Assembly (NCBI RefSeq): GCF_003172915.1
Contig: NZ_QGKU01000003.1
Location: 165,655-229,654 of the forward strand
Direction: 5' to 3'
From: Meridianimarinicoccus roseus
GTDB taxonomy: Bacteria > Pseudomonadota > Alphaproteobacteria > Rhodobacterales > Rhodobacteraceae
DNA length: 64,000 nucleotides
The translations under genes and the position numbers were made by a program. Shown in pieces: positions 56,246 to 64,000 of this stretch; position 1 is the stretch's first letter; every line of letters starts with the position of its first letter. The notes under the pieces are model-generated. The model searched no databases. It saw only the letters and a list, made by a program, of their open reading frames with translations, and was not told the DNA's origin.

Positions 56246-56762
56246 TCATGCCACGCGGGCACTTGCGACCGGAAAGTCGATGGGCGTGCCAACGGCTTCG
56301 TTCAGGTAGTTTGTGGGCGTGTTGAGCGCCACGCGCGCCACGTGCGCTACGATCTCGACGATTTCGGCATCGCTGTAGCCTGCCAGCTTCACAGCCGAGA
56401 CATCGGCCCCGGCACCATGCCCGCGCGTGCGGACAAGCGCCGCGGCGAAGCGCACCGTCGCATCGGCCGCCGCGTCGAGCTTGGCGAGGTTGCGGGAAAG
56501 GTAGCTATTCGCGGACAGGCAATAGTCGCAGCCGTTGATCTGCGCGACGGCTAGCGCGATCCGCTCGCGCGGTCTGCGGCGTCAGCTTGCCCTTTGCACG
56601 TGCGCCGTTCAGCCCGAAATATCCTTCAAGCGCCGCCGGGCTGTTGGCGGTGATCAGGAACAAGTTGGGCACGCTGCCAAGCGATGCCTTGACAGTGTCC
56701 AGCAGCGGGCGGGATGCAGCGGGCGCAGGATCGGCGGAGGCAGGAAGGGCAATGCGGGTCAT
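56246..56762 (-). pseudogene. AhpD/carboxymuconolactone decarboxylase-like protein, frameshifted
   Basis: ATG at 56762 starts MTRIALPASADP, then GSVPNLFLITANSPAALEGYF and LTPQTA. Then one extra base near 56575 shifts the frame; removing it gives ERIALAVAQINGCDYCLSAN with the CxxC and adjoining residues of AhpD-like proteins, then ATVRFAAALVRTRG and YSDAEIVEIVAHVARVALNT. The span is 517 bases, one more than a multiple of three, as expected for a single insertion. The usual role is peroxide or thiol-disulfide chemistry. Confidence 0.8.
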
Positions 56763-57076
56763 TTCAGGTGGCTCCTCGGGGTTTGATAGCATCACCCTAT
56801 CCCCGGCGCGCGCCGTCGTAGTGGCAGGACCTGCCAAGCCCTTGGCCCTTACTGCTACGACACGCCAGCCCGGGCGGCATGGACAGCGCGTTGTGGCCCC
56901 GTTGCGTCCAGCGGGCTTTAGGTGTAACGCATCGCCAAGGTGCCGGGCACCTGCCGCCTGCAGACGAAAGTCACGGTGAAGTCCGGATCACGACGACGTC
57001 TCACCCTCGAAGCATTTCGCAGGTGGGCAATGCAGGCACCCTCCCGGTTCGGAATGCGTTATTGAAGGAGTGAGCG
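56763..57076. other. intergenic stretch between divergent AhpD-like and Glyoxalase_8 genes
   Basis: About 310 bases that must hold the two divergent promoters. No clear gene, repeat or conserved operator is seen. Confidence 0.5.
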
Positions 57077-57199
57077 ATGTCTGAACGACACGCCCCTGAC
57101 ACAAGGCTGAAACCCCTGCCGCACCCCCGTATCGCGCAACTATCTCCGAGCGCGCCGCGGTCTGCCATGGCGCGGCACCGCGCGCGGGCGGCGGCATGA
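57077..57199 (+). CDS. 40-residue leader-like small protein
   Basis: A short basic frame starting MSERHAPDTRLKPLPHPR, with AAGGAG six bases before its ATG and a stop overlapping the next start as ATGA. The coupling and strong ribosome site suggest it is translated, perhaps as a leader that governs entry into the Glyoxalase_8 gene. No family is recognised; composition (Arg, Pro, Ala) is uninformative. Confidence 0.45.
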   Translation: MSERHAPDTRLKPLPHPRIAQLSPSAPRSAMARHRARAAA

Positions 57200-57627
57200 C
57201 ACAGCCCACACTCGAAACCGCGAAGGCACAGGCCAAGACGCTTCGACAAGCCTTACGGGACGCTGGAACCGCGGTCAGCCATGCGCAGGCTCTTGAACTC
57301 GTTGCCCGGCAATACGGCGCACGCGACTGGAACACGCTGCATGCCCGGCTGGAGGGTCGCAACGGCCCTTCACCGCTCGCCCTCGGCACCCGTGTGACGG
57401 GGCACTACCTTGGGCAAGCCTATCGCGGGAAGATCGTGGGTCTGTCGGGCCGCGAAGAGCATCGCAGAGTCGAGATCGACCTCGATCAACCGGTGGACAC
57501 GGTGCGCTTCGACAGCTTCTCGAACTGGCGCCGTCGCATCAGCGGCACGATCGGAACGGATGGCCGCAGCATGCGCTGCACTTCGGACGGCGCGCCACAC
57601 CTGACGGTTACGACCGCACCGTCCTGA
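57196..57627 (+). CDS. Glyoxalase_8 domain-containing protein
   Basis: 143 residues: N-terminal helices KAQAKTLRQALRDAG and the hallmark VSHAQALELVARQYGARDWN, which define the Glyoxalase_8 domain, then a beta-rich part (GTRVTGHYLGQAYRGKIVGL, RRVEIDLDQPVDTVRFDSF). Function is unknown; the domain is common in alphaproteobacteria. Start ATG overlaps the 40-residue frame; a strong hairpin follows 8 bases after the stop. Confidence 0.8.
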   Translation: MTQPTLETAKAQAKTLRQALRDAGTAVSHAQALELVARQYGARDWNTLHARLEGRNGPSPLALGTRVTGHYLGQAYRGKIVGLSGREEHRRVEIDLDQPVDTVRFDSFSNWRRRISGTIGTDGRSMRCTSDGAPHLTVTTAPS

Positions 57628-57635
57628 CACTGGCA

Positions 57636-57672
57636 GGGAGGGCCCCACGCGGCCCTCCCTTGGTTGCTACAT
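57636..57672 (+). terminator. probable rho-independent terminator after Glyoxalase_8 gene
   Basis: GGGAGGGCC (57636-57644) pairs with GGCCCTCCC (57651-57659) around a 6-base loop and is followed by TTGGTT and, 12 bases on, a T-rich run. Confidence 0.7.
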
Positions 57673-57726
57673 TTTTTGTCAGATGTCGGTTCGCTTCGAA
57701 ACGTCATTCGCCAAATTCCTGACTGG

Positions 57727-58564
57727 GGCCCAGACTCATTGACGATCAAAGCCATAAGTTGACGGTTGCGGCGAGTGCGATGGCTGACAGGAAGACCTTT
57801 GGGCATCGGTCACAGCGGGTGGCGATACGGCGCCGGTCCTTCAGGCGGCCGAACATGATCTCGATCCGGTTGCGGCGCTTGTATCGCCGCTTGTGGTAGA
57901 GAACGGCCTTGTCGCGGGACTTCCGGCCGGGGTTGCACGGCTTTGTCCCTTTTTCCTGCAACGCGTCCCGAAACCAGTCGGCGTCGTAGCCCCGGTCGGC
58001 GATCAGCCAGCCGACCGCCGGCAGGGTCCCGCACAGCGCCCGCGCGCCGACCTAGTCGCTGACCTGGGCGGCCGTGATGAAGAGGTGGATCGGACGCCCG
58101 ACGCTGTCGGTGACGGCGTGCAGCTTGGTGTTCATGCCCCTTCGTGCGGCCGATCAGGCTTTCACGCCCCCTTTTTTCACCCGCAGACTGGCCGTCATGC
58201 GGTGCGTTTTGAGATATGTCGCGTCGATCATCACGGTCCGTTTCTCGCCGTGTTCTGCCGCCAGCCCGATCATCATGCGGGCGAACACGCCCTTTTCGCT
58301 CCAGCGCTTCCATCGGCTGAAGAGGGTCTTGTGCGGCCCGTATTCCCTTGGCGCGTCGCACCATCGCAAACCATTGCGGTTGATGAACATTATCCCGCTG
58401 AACACGCGCCGATCATCGACGCGAGGCTTGCAAGAGGACTTCGGGAAGTACGGACGCAACCGCTCCATCTGCGCCTCAGTCAGCCAGAACAGGTTGCTCA
58501 TGTCACCGCTCGCCTTTCCAGCAGTGAATCATGAGCTTACCGCTCAATCAATGGGTCCTGTGCC
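57727..58564 (-). mobile_element. IS5-type insertion sequence, degenerate
   Basis: About 840 bases flanked by imperfect inverted ends: GGCCCAGACTCATTGA on the left and, read inward on the other strand, GGCACAGGACCCATTGA on the right. It contains one transposase gene with frameshifts and an internal stop. Exact borders and target duplication could not be fixed by eye. Confidence 0.7.
57746..58501 (-). pseudogene. IS5 family DDE transposase, inactivated
   Basis: Starts MSNLFWLTEAQMERLRPYFP and carries the DDE residues: Asp in VMIDATYLKTHR, Asp in ADRGYDADWFRDAL, Glu in RRNRIEIMFGRLKD. Two compensating frameshifts around the stretch encoding LIGRTKG (about 58110-58175) put a TGA at 58156-58154, and a TAG interrupts VSD-VGARAL at 58052-58054. 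No full-length product is possible. Full members of the group are about 250 residues, matching the reconstructed length. Confidence 0.85.
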
Positions 58565-59298
58565 TAGGCTGCCAGCCCCAACCCGAGGGCCACTTGCGTG
58601 GTGCCTGTGCCGATCAGACCAAGTGCAAGGATGCACGAGCGCCGAGAACATATCGCGGCCACGCCGCTCACGTTCGCGATTCAATCCGTCATGGTCGTAT
58701 AGCCGCCAGTGAGACCGGGCTTGGCGCGCGGCCTGTCGAAAAAACCTTTCGCCGTCCGGTTTCGGCCGGGTCACCGGCGCCGTGCGCCTTTATGCAACCT
58801 GCAGTAGCAAACGACATCTTCTTTCTTACGCGGTCGCACGAGATGTCGAAATGCCGCGCTGTTTACGCTGGCTCATGCCCTCAGCCCAGGCCGGACGAAC
58901 TTTCCTCTGCAAGTTTAGGGTGAAAGCCCTCCGGCCCGTCCTCACACCACAAGAGCCAAAGGTACACGACCTTAGCGACCTTTACGCCGCCCGCAGCAGG
59001 CTCATCCCGCCGCTACAATGACCGAGCCCTCCACCGCTGGTGTCGGCCTCCGGCGTCAGGCCAAATCGAAGACCGCGGCTCTTGCCTGCCAGCCTGAAAC
59101 CCGCGCTTGACATGCGAATCACTCGATCTCGCCCATAGATTGAAATCAAGCGCAAGAAACTTTCAACATGCTTAACAAATGGTAAATCATACCTTGTGTT
59201 GTAAACTTTCGTGAGCGAAACTTACCAAAGGGCAGCTTACGCTCTTTTGCCCATATGGCGGCTGCCTAAACGAACCGGTCATTTACATGAGGGACCCC
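58565..59298. other. intergenic region with A/T-rich promoter of the sorted VWA gene
   Basis: About 730 bases without a supported gene. The first 500 are GC-rich and featureless. From 59130 to 59290 the DNA turns A/T-rich, with AAACTTTC at 59157-59164 and again at 59203-59210, and a third partial copy (GAAACTTACC) at 59217-59226. This probably holds the promoter and regulatory sites for the gene at 59299. Confidence 0.5.
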
Positions 59299-60345
59299 AT
59301 GTCTTTACACTTTGCAAAATTTCTGACCGCCCCGCGCGGTCTTGTTGCGGCGGCTGCTGTCGCCCTGATGGGCAGCATGCCCGGTGCGGCATCTGCGGCT
59401 GTTTCCGTCGTCTGGGACTCTCCGGCGAACAACTCGACCTTTACCGTCGGCACCGTCGTAGCCCCGTTGGGCCGCGCATCCGCCACTGGCGTCATCGGCA
59501 CGGGCCTCGATCTGTCCATCGTCATGGACAGCTCGGGCAGCATGTTTACCAGTGTGACAGCGACGGACGGCAACGGCAACACCGTGACCAAGTCGCGGGG
59601 TGCCTGGCAGAAGGAAGGCGCATTGGCGCTGGTCGCGGGCCTGCCCGACACGGCGACCGTCTCCATCGTGGAATTCGATGACAACGGCACCACCGTCATC
59701 GGTCAGACAGTCCTCAATGCCGCCGGCCGACTCGCGGTGCAGGCCGCCATCAATTCCGTGGACGAAAGCGGCGGAACAGTGATCGGGGACGGCATCGACG
59801 CGGCCGCATCCAATCTTCTGCCCGGCACCCCTGGCTTCGACCAGGCGATGGTCGTGTTCTCTGACGGCTCCACATCTGGCAACCCGTCCATAAATGCGGC
59901 AACTGCGGTCGCAAACGGGGTCGAGACCATCGATGCCGTCGCACTTCCCGGCGCGGTCATTTCGACGATGCAGGGGATCGCATCCGCCGGAAACGGCACA
60001 TTCGTCGACGCAACTTCGGATATCGGCCTGGTCAACAACCTGCTTGCCGGGCTCAGTGGCGGGCTTCCGATCGGTCTTGCATCCCTGACCGTCACAACCC
60101 CGGACGGGACGATCACTCCGGTTACGACCGGCGTTGGCAACATCTTCCAGTCGCCCGCGTTCGCGCTGAACCTCGGCAACAATATCTTCACGGCGACCGC
60201 AACGGACACGGACGGCAACGTCGCGGTTGCAACGTTGAACCTGATCGGCGTCCAGGCGGCGATCCCGCTCCCCGCGGCCGGATGGCTGATGCTGACCGTG
60301 CTTGGCGGCGGTCTTGGCATGTCCCGCCTGCGCCGGAAGTCCTGA
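59299..60345 (+). CDS. von Willebrand A domain surface protein with VPLPA-CTERM-type sorting signal
   Basis: 348 residues: signal peptide ending near GAASAA, a VWA domain with an intact MIDAS start (IVMDSSGSMF, then GTVIGDGIDAAASNLL and VVFSDGSTSG), a C-terminal beta-rich domain, and a tail IPLPAAGWLMLTVLGGGLGM followed by SRLRRKS, the VPLPA-CTERM layout of motif, hydrophobic segment and basic end. Such proteins are cut and anchored or exported by an exosortase. ATG at 59299 is preferred (GAGGGA before it); ATG at 59287 is possible. Confidence 0.88.
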   Translation: MSLHFAKFLTAPRGLVAAAAVALMGSMPGAASAAVSVVWDSPANNSTFTVGTVVAPLGRASATGVIGTGLDLSIVMDSSGSMFTSVTATDGNGNTVTKSRGAWQKEGALALVAGLPDTATVSIVEFDDNGTTVIGQTVLNAAGRLAVQAAINSVDESGGTVIGDGIDAAASNLLPGTPGFDQAMVVFSDGSTSGNPSINAATAVANGVETIDAVALPGAVISTMQGIASAGNGTFVDATSDIGLVNNLLAGLSGGLPIGLASLTVTTPDGTITPVTTGVGNIFQSPAFALNLGNNIFTATATDTDGNVAVATLNLIGVQAAIPLPAAGWLMLTVLGGGLGMSRLRRKS

Positions 60346-60384
60346 CAGGTCGGATCGAACCGATCCGGACCGAACGTGAACTTG

Positions 60385-60413
60385 GGGGCGGCTTGACGGC
60401 CGCCCCTTTTCTT
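60385..60413 (+). terminator. rho-independent terminator after the VWA gene
   Basis: GGGGCGGC (60385-60392) pairs with GCCGCCCC (60399-60406), directly followed by TTTTCTT. It lies 40 bases after the VWA stop and 36 before the tetratricopeptide gene, limiting read-through between them. Confidence 0.8.
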
Positions 60414-60448
60414 ATGCAGTCTCGATGTATGTTTTGATGGAGTTTTTC

Positions 60449-62500
60449 ATGTTGCCCCGCGCCCTGATCCTGCTTTTGTCCACATCACTCGTCACCGGAA
60501 GCCTTGGCCCCGCATCCGCGACATCGACCGACAGCGGGCCGGGCCTTTCCCTCGGCGGCGGCCTGCAGGACCTGCTGGGGCCGGGCACGGACCCACTGGC
60601 CGGTGTGGCAGAGATCAACCAGGCGGTCACCGCCTTGGAGTTGCGCCTGCGCGACTACGGCGATCTTCGATCGGTGCTCGACCTCGCGCCCGTCCTGATC
60701 GCGCAGGTGCCCGACAACGGGAAGCTGCGCAGGCTGCATGCAGCAGCACTCGCCGCCGAAGGCGACCGGCGCGCCGCCCGCCGGGAACTGGATGCAAGCA
60801 CCGGCCTTGGCGGCCTCGTCTGGCAGAACGTGGCCGAAGCGCTTATCGCACGCGCCGCTGCAGACCTTCCCGCGGCCCAGCAGGCGCTGGACGCCGCAAT
60901 ACTGCTGGAACCGGACAATGCCTATGCACGCAACGTCGAAGGAACCATCGCCGCGGCCGCGGGGGATTTCGTGGCGGCCGAGATCGCCTTCGCAGCCGCA
61001 GCCGATGCAGCACCGGATGCGCCCAGCTACTACGGAAATCTCGGGGCCGCGCGGTTGCGCCTGGGCGCACTTGGCCCGGCATTGAGCGCGCTGGACCACG
61101 CGGTATCGCTCGCACCGGCGGATTGCGGGCTGAGATCGACGCGCGCGCTCGCTCTGCAGCAGCAGGGGCGCGGCGCGGAGGCGGCGGTCGATCTGGAAAC
61201 CTGCCTGTCGGGCGGGCCGACAGACCCCGCTCTGGTCACGCGTCTCGTGCAGGCACATCTGTCCGGGGGACAGGTCGACAAGGCGGCGGACGTTGTCGCG
61301 AAATACGGGCAAGACCTTCCCAACAGTGCAAGCTGGCAGTCAGAAATCGCCCTGCGGCGCGGCGATGCCAAGGCTGCTCAAGATGCGGCCGAACGTATTG
61401 GTGGTGCTTCTGCGGAAGCCGTGTCGCGTCTTGCCTACGCGGCATTGATCGGTGGCGACGACGCCAAGGCACTGGAAAATGCACGGCGCGCGATTGCGCT
61501 CGAAGATGGGCCGACGTCGGCCGAGATGCGGCGGCTCGTGCTCGCGCTCTCGGTGGGAGAGCGGTCAGTCGCCCTCGAACCCAACGGCCCGGCAGAGAGG
61601 TTCCTCGCCGCTCTGGGAGAAAACGCAGCGGGCAACAGCGAAGCGGCGATGTCGCACCTTTCGGCGGCCGCCGAAGTCATTCCGGGGTTCACTGCGGACG
61701 GGTTGTCGTCGCAGGACTTGCCTTCGGCCATCGAGGAAGCGCGCGACCTTGCCGTGGCGATGAACCTGGTGCTGCGCGATCTTGATGGGGCCGCACAGGA
61801 TCGGCTTGGCAGGGCAGCGTCCGGTTCCTCGGCTCTTCATCTTTACGTTCTCGGCCTTGCCGAGCGCGGGCTGGGCAACACCCAGTCTGCGCAGCAGGCC
61901 TTTTCGCGTGCCGTCGATTCTGCGCCGCGCTTTCGCGCTGCGCGCCTTGAACTGGCAGAGATGGCCATGACCGCCGGCGACGGGCCGACAGCCCTCGAAC
62001 ATTATGTGGAAGCGGGTGCGGTCAGCCCCTCACCATCGATTGCCCTGCGGATCGGCGTGATTTCGGAAGCGCTTGGCGACACGGCGGGCGCGCGCGCTGC
62101 CTATGAGGAGCTGCTGACGCTTGCACCCGACAATTACCTTGCCAACAACCAGCTGGCCTGGTTCCTCGTGGCGAACGAGGGCGATCTCGACCGGGCGCTC
62201 GAACTGGCGCGCCACGCGGACACACTGCAGCCCGGCAATGCGAGCGTGGTCGACACGATAGGCTGGATCCATTTTCTGAACGGCGATTACGCGCGCGCCG
62301 CCGACCGGTTGCGCGAAGCATTCGAGATCTCGCGCGGCGCGACGCCGGAGATTCGCTACCACTACGCACGGGCCGAACTCGCAATCGGCAACCCGGACGC
62401 CGCCATGGAACTGATAGCTCCCATCGCGGGTGAAGGTGAGGATGGAAGCCTGTCGGCCCGCGCTCAGGCTTTGCTCGACGAAGCGAAAGCCGCCCGCTAA
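60449..62500 (+). CDS. exported tetratricopeptide repeat protein
   Basis: 683 residues: signal peptide (LPRALILLLSTSLVTGS, cleavage near ASATS) and a long alpha-helical array of tetratricopeptide-like repeats, for example AQQALDAAILLEPDNAYARN, ALSALDHAVSLAPADCGLRS and ARAAYEELLTLAPDNYLANN, ending WFLVANEGDLDRALELARHA and VVDTIGWIHFLNGDYARAAD. This layout is that of PrsT-like proteins tied to exosortase/PEP-CTERM systems. ATG at 60449 is chosen because GGAG lies 6 bases before it. Partner of the sorted VWA protein by position. Confidence 0.85.
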   Translation: MLPRALILLLSTSLVTGSLGPASATSTDSGPGLSLGGGLQDLLGPGTDPLAGVAEINQAVTALELRLRDYGDLRSVLDLAPVLIAQVPDNGKLRRLHAAALAAEGDRRAARRELDASTGLGGLVWQNVAEALIARAAADLPAAQQALDAAILLEPDNAYARNVEGTIAAAAGDFVAAEIAFAAAADAAPDAPSYYGNLGAARLRLGALGPALSALDHAVSLAPADCGLRSTRALALQQQGRGAEAAVDLETCLSGGPTDPALVTRLVQAHLSGGQVDKAADVVAKYGQDLPNSASWQSEIALRRGDAKAAQDAAERIGGASAEAVSRLAYAALIGGDDAKALENARRAIALEDGPTSAEMRRLVLALSVGERSVALEPNGPAERFLAALGENAAGNSEAAMSHLSAAAEVIPGFTADGLSSQDLPSAIEEARDLAVAMNLVLRDLDGAAQDRLGRAASGSSALHLYVLGLAERGLGNTQSAQQAFSRAVDSAPRFRAARLELAEMAMTAGDGPTALEHYVEAGAVSPSPSIALRIGVISEALGDTAGARAAYEELLTLAPDNYLANNQLAWFLVANEGDLDRALELARHADTLQPGNASVVDTIGWIHFLNGDYARAADRLREAFEISRGATPEIRYHYARAELAIGNPDAAMELIAPIAGEGEDGSLSARAQALLDEAKAAR

Positions 62501-62700
62501 CCGCTTGGTCGGCGGCAAGGCGTTTGCCCCCTCTTTCGACGTGTGGCCCGGCCGCTATTCCAGAGAGAAGTGGCTCGACGTTAGGACTGACGCGGCGACT
62601 TAGGAAAAACGCATATCGCAGGTGCAGAGATGCGAACACCTGAAAACGTGGACCTGCCGCGTTTCTGTGGCGCCCTTGCTTCTTTCTGTGCAGCCTGCAG
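62501..62700. other. junction region before truncated permease
   Basis: 200 bases between the tetratricopeptide gene and the point where permease coding begins. No gene or promoter is apparent, and sequence homologous to the missing two thirds of the permease is absent, which suggests a deletion or rearrangement breakpoint. Confidence 0.5.
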
Positions 62701-63090
62701 GGCAAAGGCTCCGAGGCTGCGCGGCGCGTCGGCATGCCTGCGCGCTGGACGATTGCTTCGGTCTACATGCTGACCGGGCTGGCCTCTGCCGTGGCGGGCC
62801 TGCTGATCGCGGCGCGGCTGGGGTCCGGGTCGTCGAACGCGGCCGTCGGGTTCGAGTTGCAGGTCATCGCCGCGGTGGTACTTGGCGGCACCTCGCTGTT
62901 CGGCGGACGCGGCACGATCCTCGGGACCGTGCTGGGGGCGCTGACCATCGCCGTCATAGGCAACGGACTGATCCTGATGCATATATCGCCCTTTTTCACG
63001 CAGATCGTCACCGGGGCCATCATCCTGATCGCGATCTGGCTCAACACCCGGATCTTCACGGCGAATTTCTCGCTTCGCAGGCGCGGCTGA
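62701..63090 (+). pseudogene. 3' remnant of a ribose-type ABC transporter permease
   Basis: About 130 residues matching only the last third of BPD_transp_2 permeases: GSEAARRVGMPARWTIASVY, LTGLASAVAGLLIAARLGSG, VIAAVVLGGTSLFGGRGTI and ILIAIWLNTRIFTANF. Full members are about 320 residues with ten membrane segments; the first six are missing. It does not match the permease at 13.2-14.3 kb, so it is a different transporter. An ATG at 62734 could start a 118-residue product, but it would not form a channel. Confidence 0.75.
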
Positions 63091-63131
63091 CCGCTGCGCG
63101 CCAACGATCCAAAGAACGGACCCATCCCGAC

Positions 63132-63977
63132 ATGCAGACCATTTCCAGCAGCACCGGCACCGCCATCCGCGACATCTTCGGGCGGCCCAAGGCGCTGATC
63201 GGCATGATCCACTGCCCGCCGTTTCCGGGCGCGCCGCGCTATGACGGCACGCCGATGCCCGCCATCCTCGATGCGTGCCTGCGCGATGCCGAGGCGCTGG
63301 TCGAAAACGGAATCCACGGGCTGATGGTGGAAAACCACGGCGACATCCCGTTCTCCAAGCCCGAGGATATCGGACCCGAAACCGCCGCCTTCATGGCCGT
63401 CGTGGCGGACCGGGTGACGCAGGCCTTCGGCGTGCCGATGGGTGTGAACGTGCTGGCCAACGCGCCGATCCATGCCTTCGCCATCGCACGCGCCACCGGG
63501 GCGCAGTTCATCCGCGTCAACCAGTGGGCCAATGCCTATGTCGCCAACGAAGGCTTCATGGAAGGTCGCGCTGCCGAGGCGCTGCGCTATCGCGCGGCGC
63601 TACGCGGCGAGGGGATAAAAGTTTTCGCCGACAGCCATGTCAAACACGGCAGCCATGCCATAACGGGCGACCGGAGCGTGGCGGAACTGACCCGCGATCT
63701 GGCGTTCTTCGATGCCGACGCGGTGATCGCCACCGGCCAGCGCACCGGCAACAGCGCGACGCTGGAAGAACTGGAGGAAGTCGCATCGGCCACCAACCTG
63801 CCGGTGCTTGTCGGCTCCGGCCTGACGGCGGACAACATCGCCACGATCCTTGGCCGGGCCGATGCGGTCATCGTTGCATCATCGCTCAAGAACGGAGGCG
63901 TGTGGTGGAACCCCGTCGATCCTGAACGCGTAAAGGCCTTCGTCACCGCCGCGACACCCGCGCTGGGGGCGACATGA
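63132..63977 (+). CDS. BtpA family TIM-barrel protein (SgcQ-like)
   Basis: 281 residues: ALIGMIHCPPFPGAPRYDG at the N terminus, VENGIHGLMVENHGDIPFSK, GVPMGVNVLANAPIHAFAIA, FIRVNQWANAYV, FADSHVKHGSHAI, and VGSGLTADNIATILGRADAV as the phosphate-type loop. BtpA was first linked with photosystem I assembly, but SgcQ-like members lie in sugar-uptake operons and are presumed lyases or isomerases. Start ATG at 63132. Overlaps the next gene as ATGA. Confidence 0.85.
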   Translation: MQTISSSTGTAIRDIFGRPKALIGMIHCPPFPGAPRYDGTPMPAILDACLRDAEALVENGIHGLMVENHGDIPFSKPEDIGPETAAFMAVVADRVTQAFGVPMGVNVLANAPIHAFAIARATGAQFIRVNQWANAYVANEGFMEGRAAEALRYRAALRGEGIKVFADSHVKHGSHAITGDRSVAELTRDLAFFDADAVIATGQRTGNSATLEELEEVASATNLPVLVGSGLTADNIATILGRADAVIVASSLKNGGVWWNPVDPERVKAFVTAATPALGAT

Positions 63978-64000
63978 GCCTGTCGGACGATATCCTGCGC
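63974..64000 (+). CDS. start of a coupled gene running out of the window
   Basis: ATG at 63974 overlaps the BtpA-family stop as ATGA and reads MSLSDDILR up to the window edge. Too short to identify; by analogy with SgcQ-type operons a sugar kinase or oxidoreductase would be expected. Confidence 0.5.

Overview
The window is GC-rich, densely coding bacterial DNA. Its gene content points to an alphaproteobacterium of the Rhodobacteraceae (Roseobacter-type): many translationally coupled solute-uptake and catabolic operons (ribose-type ABC, Liv-type ABC, polar amino-acid ABC and TRAP) and a C-terminal sorting signal beginning IPLPAAGWLM (VPLPA-CTERM type) on a surface protein. There is no rRNA, no CRISPR array and no convincing tRNA.

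Layout. 1-3.1 kb: end of a NodU/CmcH-type carbamoyltransferase, an MBOAT O-acyltransferase and an exported partner. 3.1-15.1 kb: inositol-type catabolism. iolD-iolC-iolB-like-aldolase run leftward; an oxidoreductase, an iolE-like gene and a second oxidoreductase run rightward; then a LacI regulator and a ribose-type ABC transporter. The perfect palindrome TTGCAACCGGTTGCAA lies between the first two divergent blocks, and a near-identical copy lies between the regulator and the transporter, which ties the whole block into one predicted regulon. 15.2-18.2 kb: a membrane protein, a selenium-binding/methanethiol oxidase family protein and a membrane-anchored unknown. 18.3-22.6 kb: a second inositol set (iolB, a PhyH-type Fe(II)/2-oxoglutarate dioxygenase, iolG) with its own LacI regulator and a different candidate operator. 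22.6-24.7 kb: a gene-poor stretch.

24.7-37.3 kb: two leftward operons around an RpiR regulator. One is a TRAP transporter with a racemase-like protein that lacks both usual catalytic cysteines. The other joins an AtzH/HpxZ-like protein, a Liv-type ABC transporter whose permease and two ATPases form one 846-residue chain, a CodA-like amidohydrolase and an amidase; it looks like uptake and hydrolysis of an N-heterocycle or ureide. 37.9-39.8 kb: remains of a phospholipase-D/helicase/DUF3427 gene that has lost its ATP-binding motifs. 39.8-40.8 kb: a metallophosphatase frame with no start codon. 40.9-50.8 kb: a coupled eight-gene operon (M20 hydrolase, polar amino-acid ABC transporter, phosphotriesterase-like hydrolase, DapA-like lyase, a 959-residue HcnABC-like fusion oxidase and DUF3830), with a divergent GntR regulator and a tandem CTGTATAC operator. 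This is the best candidate for an undescribed pathway.

50.9-57.6 kb: small stand-alone genes (YHS protein, cysteine hydrolase, PhzF, AraC, PNPOx-like, NTF2-like, AhpD-like, Glyoxalase_8). Four of them carry apparent single-base frameshifts. 57.7-58.6 kb: a degenerate IS5-type element. 59.3-62.5 kb: a sorted von Willebrand A protein and an exported tetratricopeptide protein. 62.7-64 kb: the 3' remnant of a sugar ABC permease, a BtpA-family protein and the first codons of a coupled gene that leaves the window.
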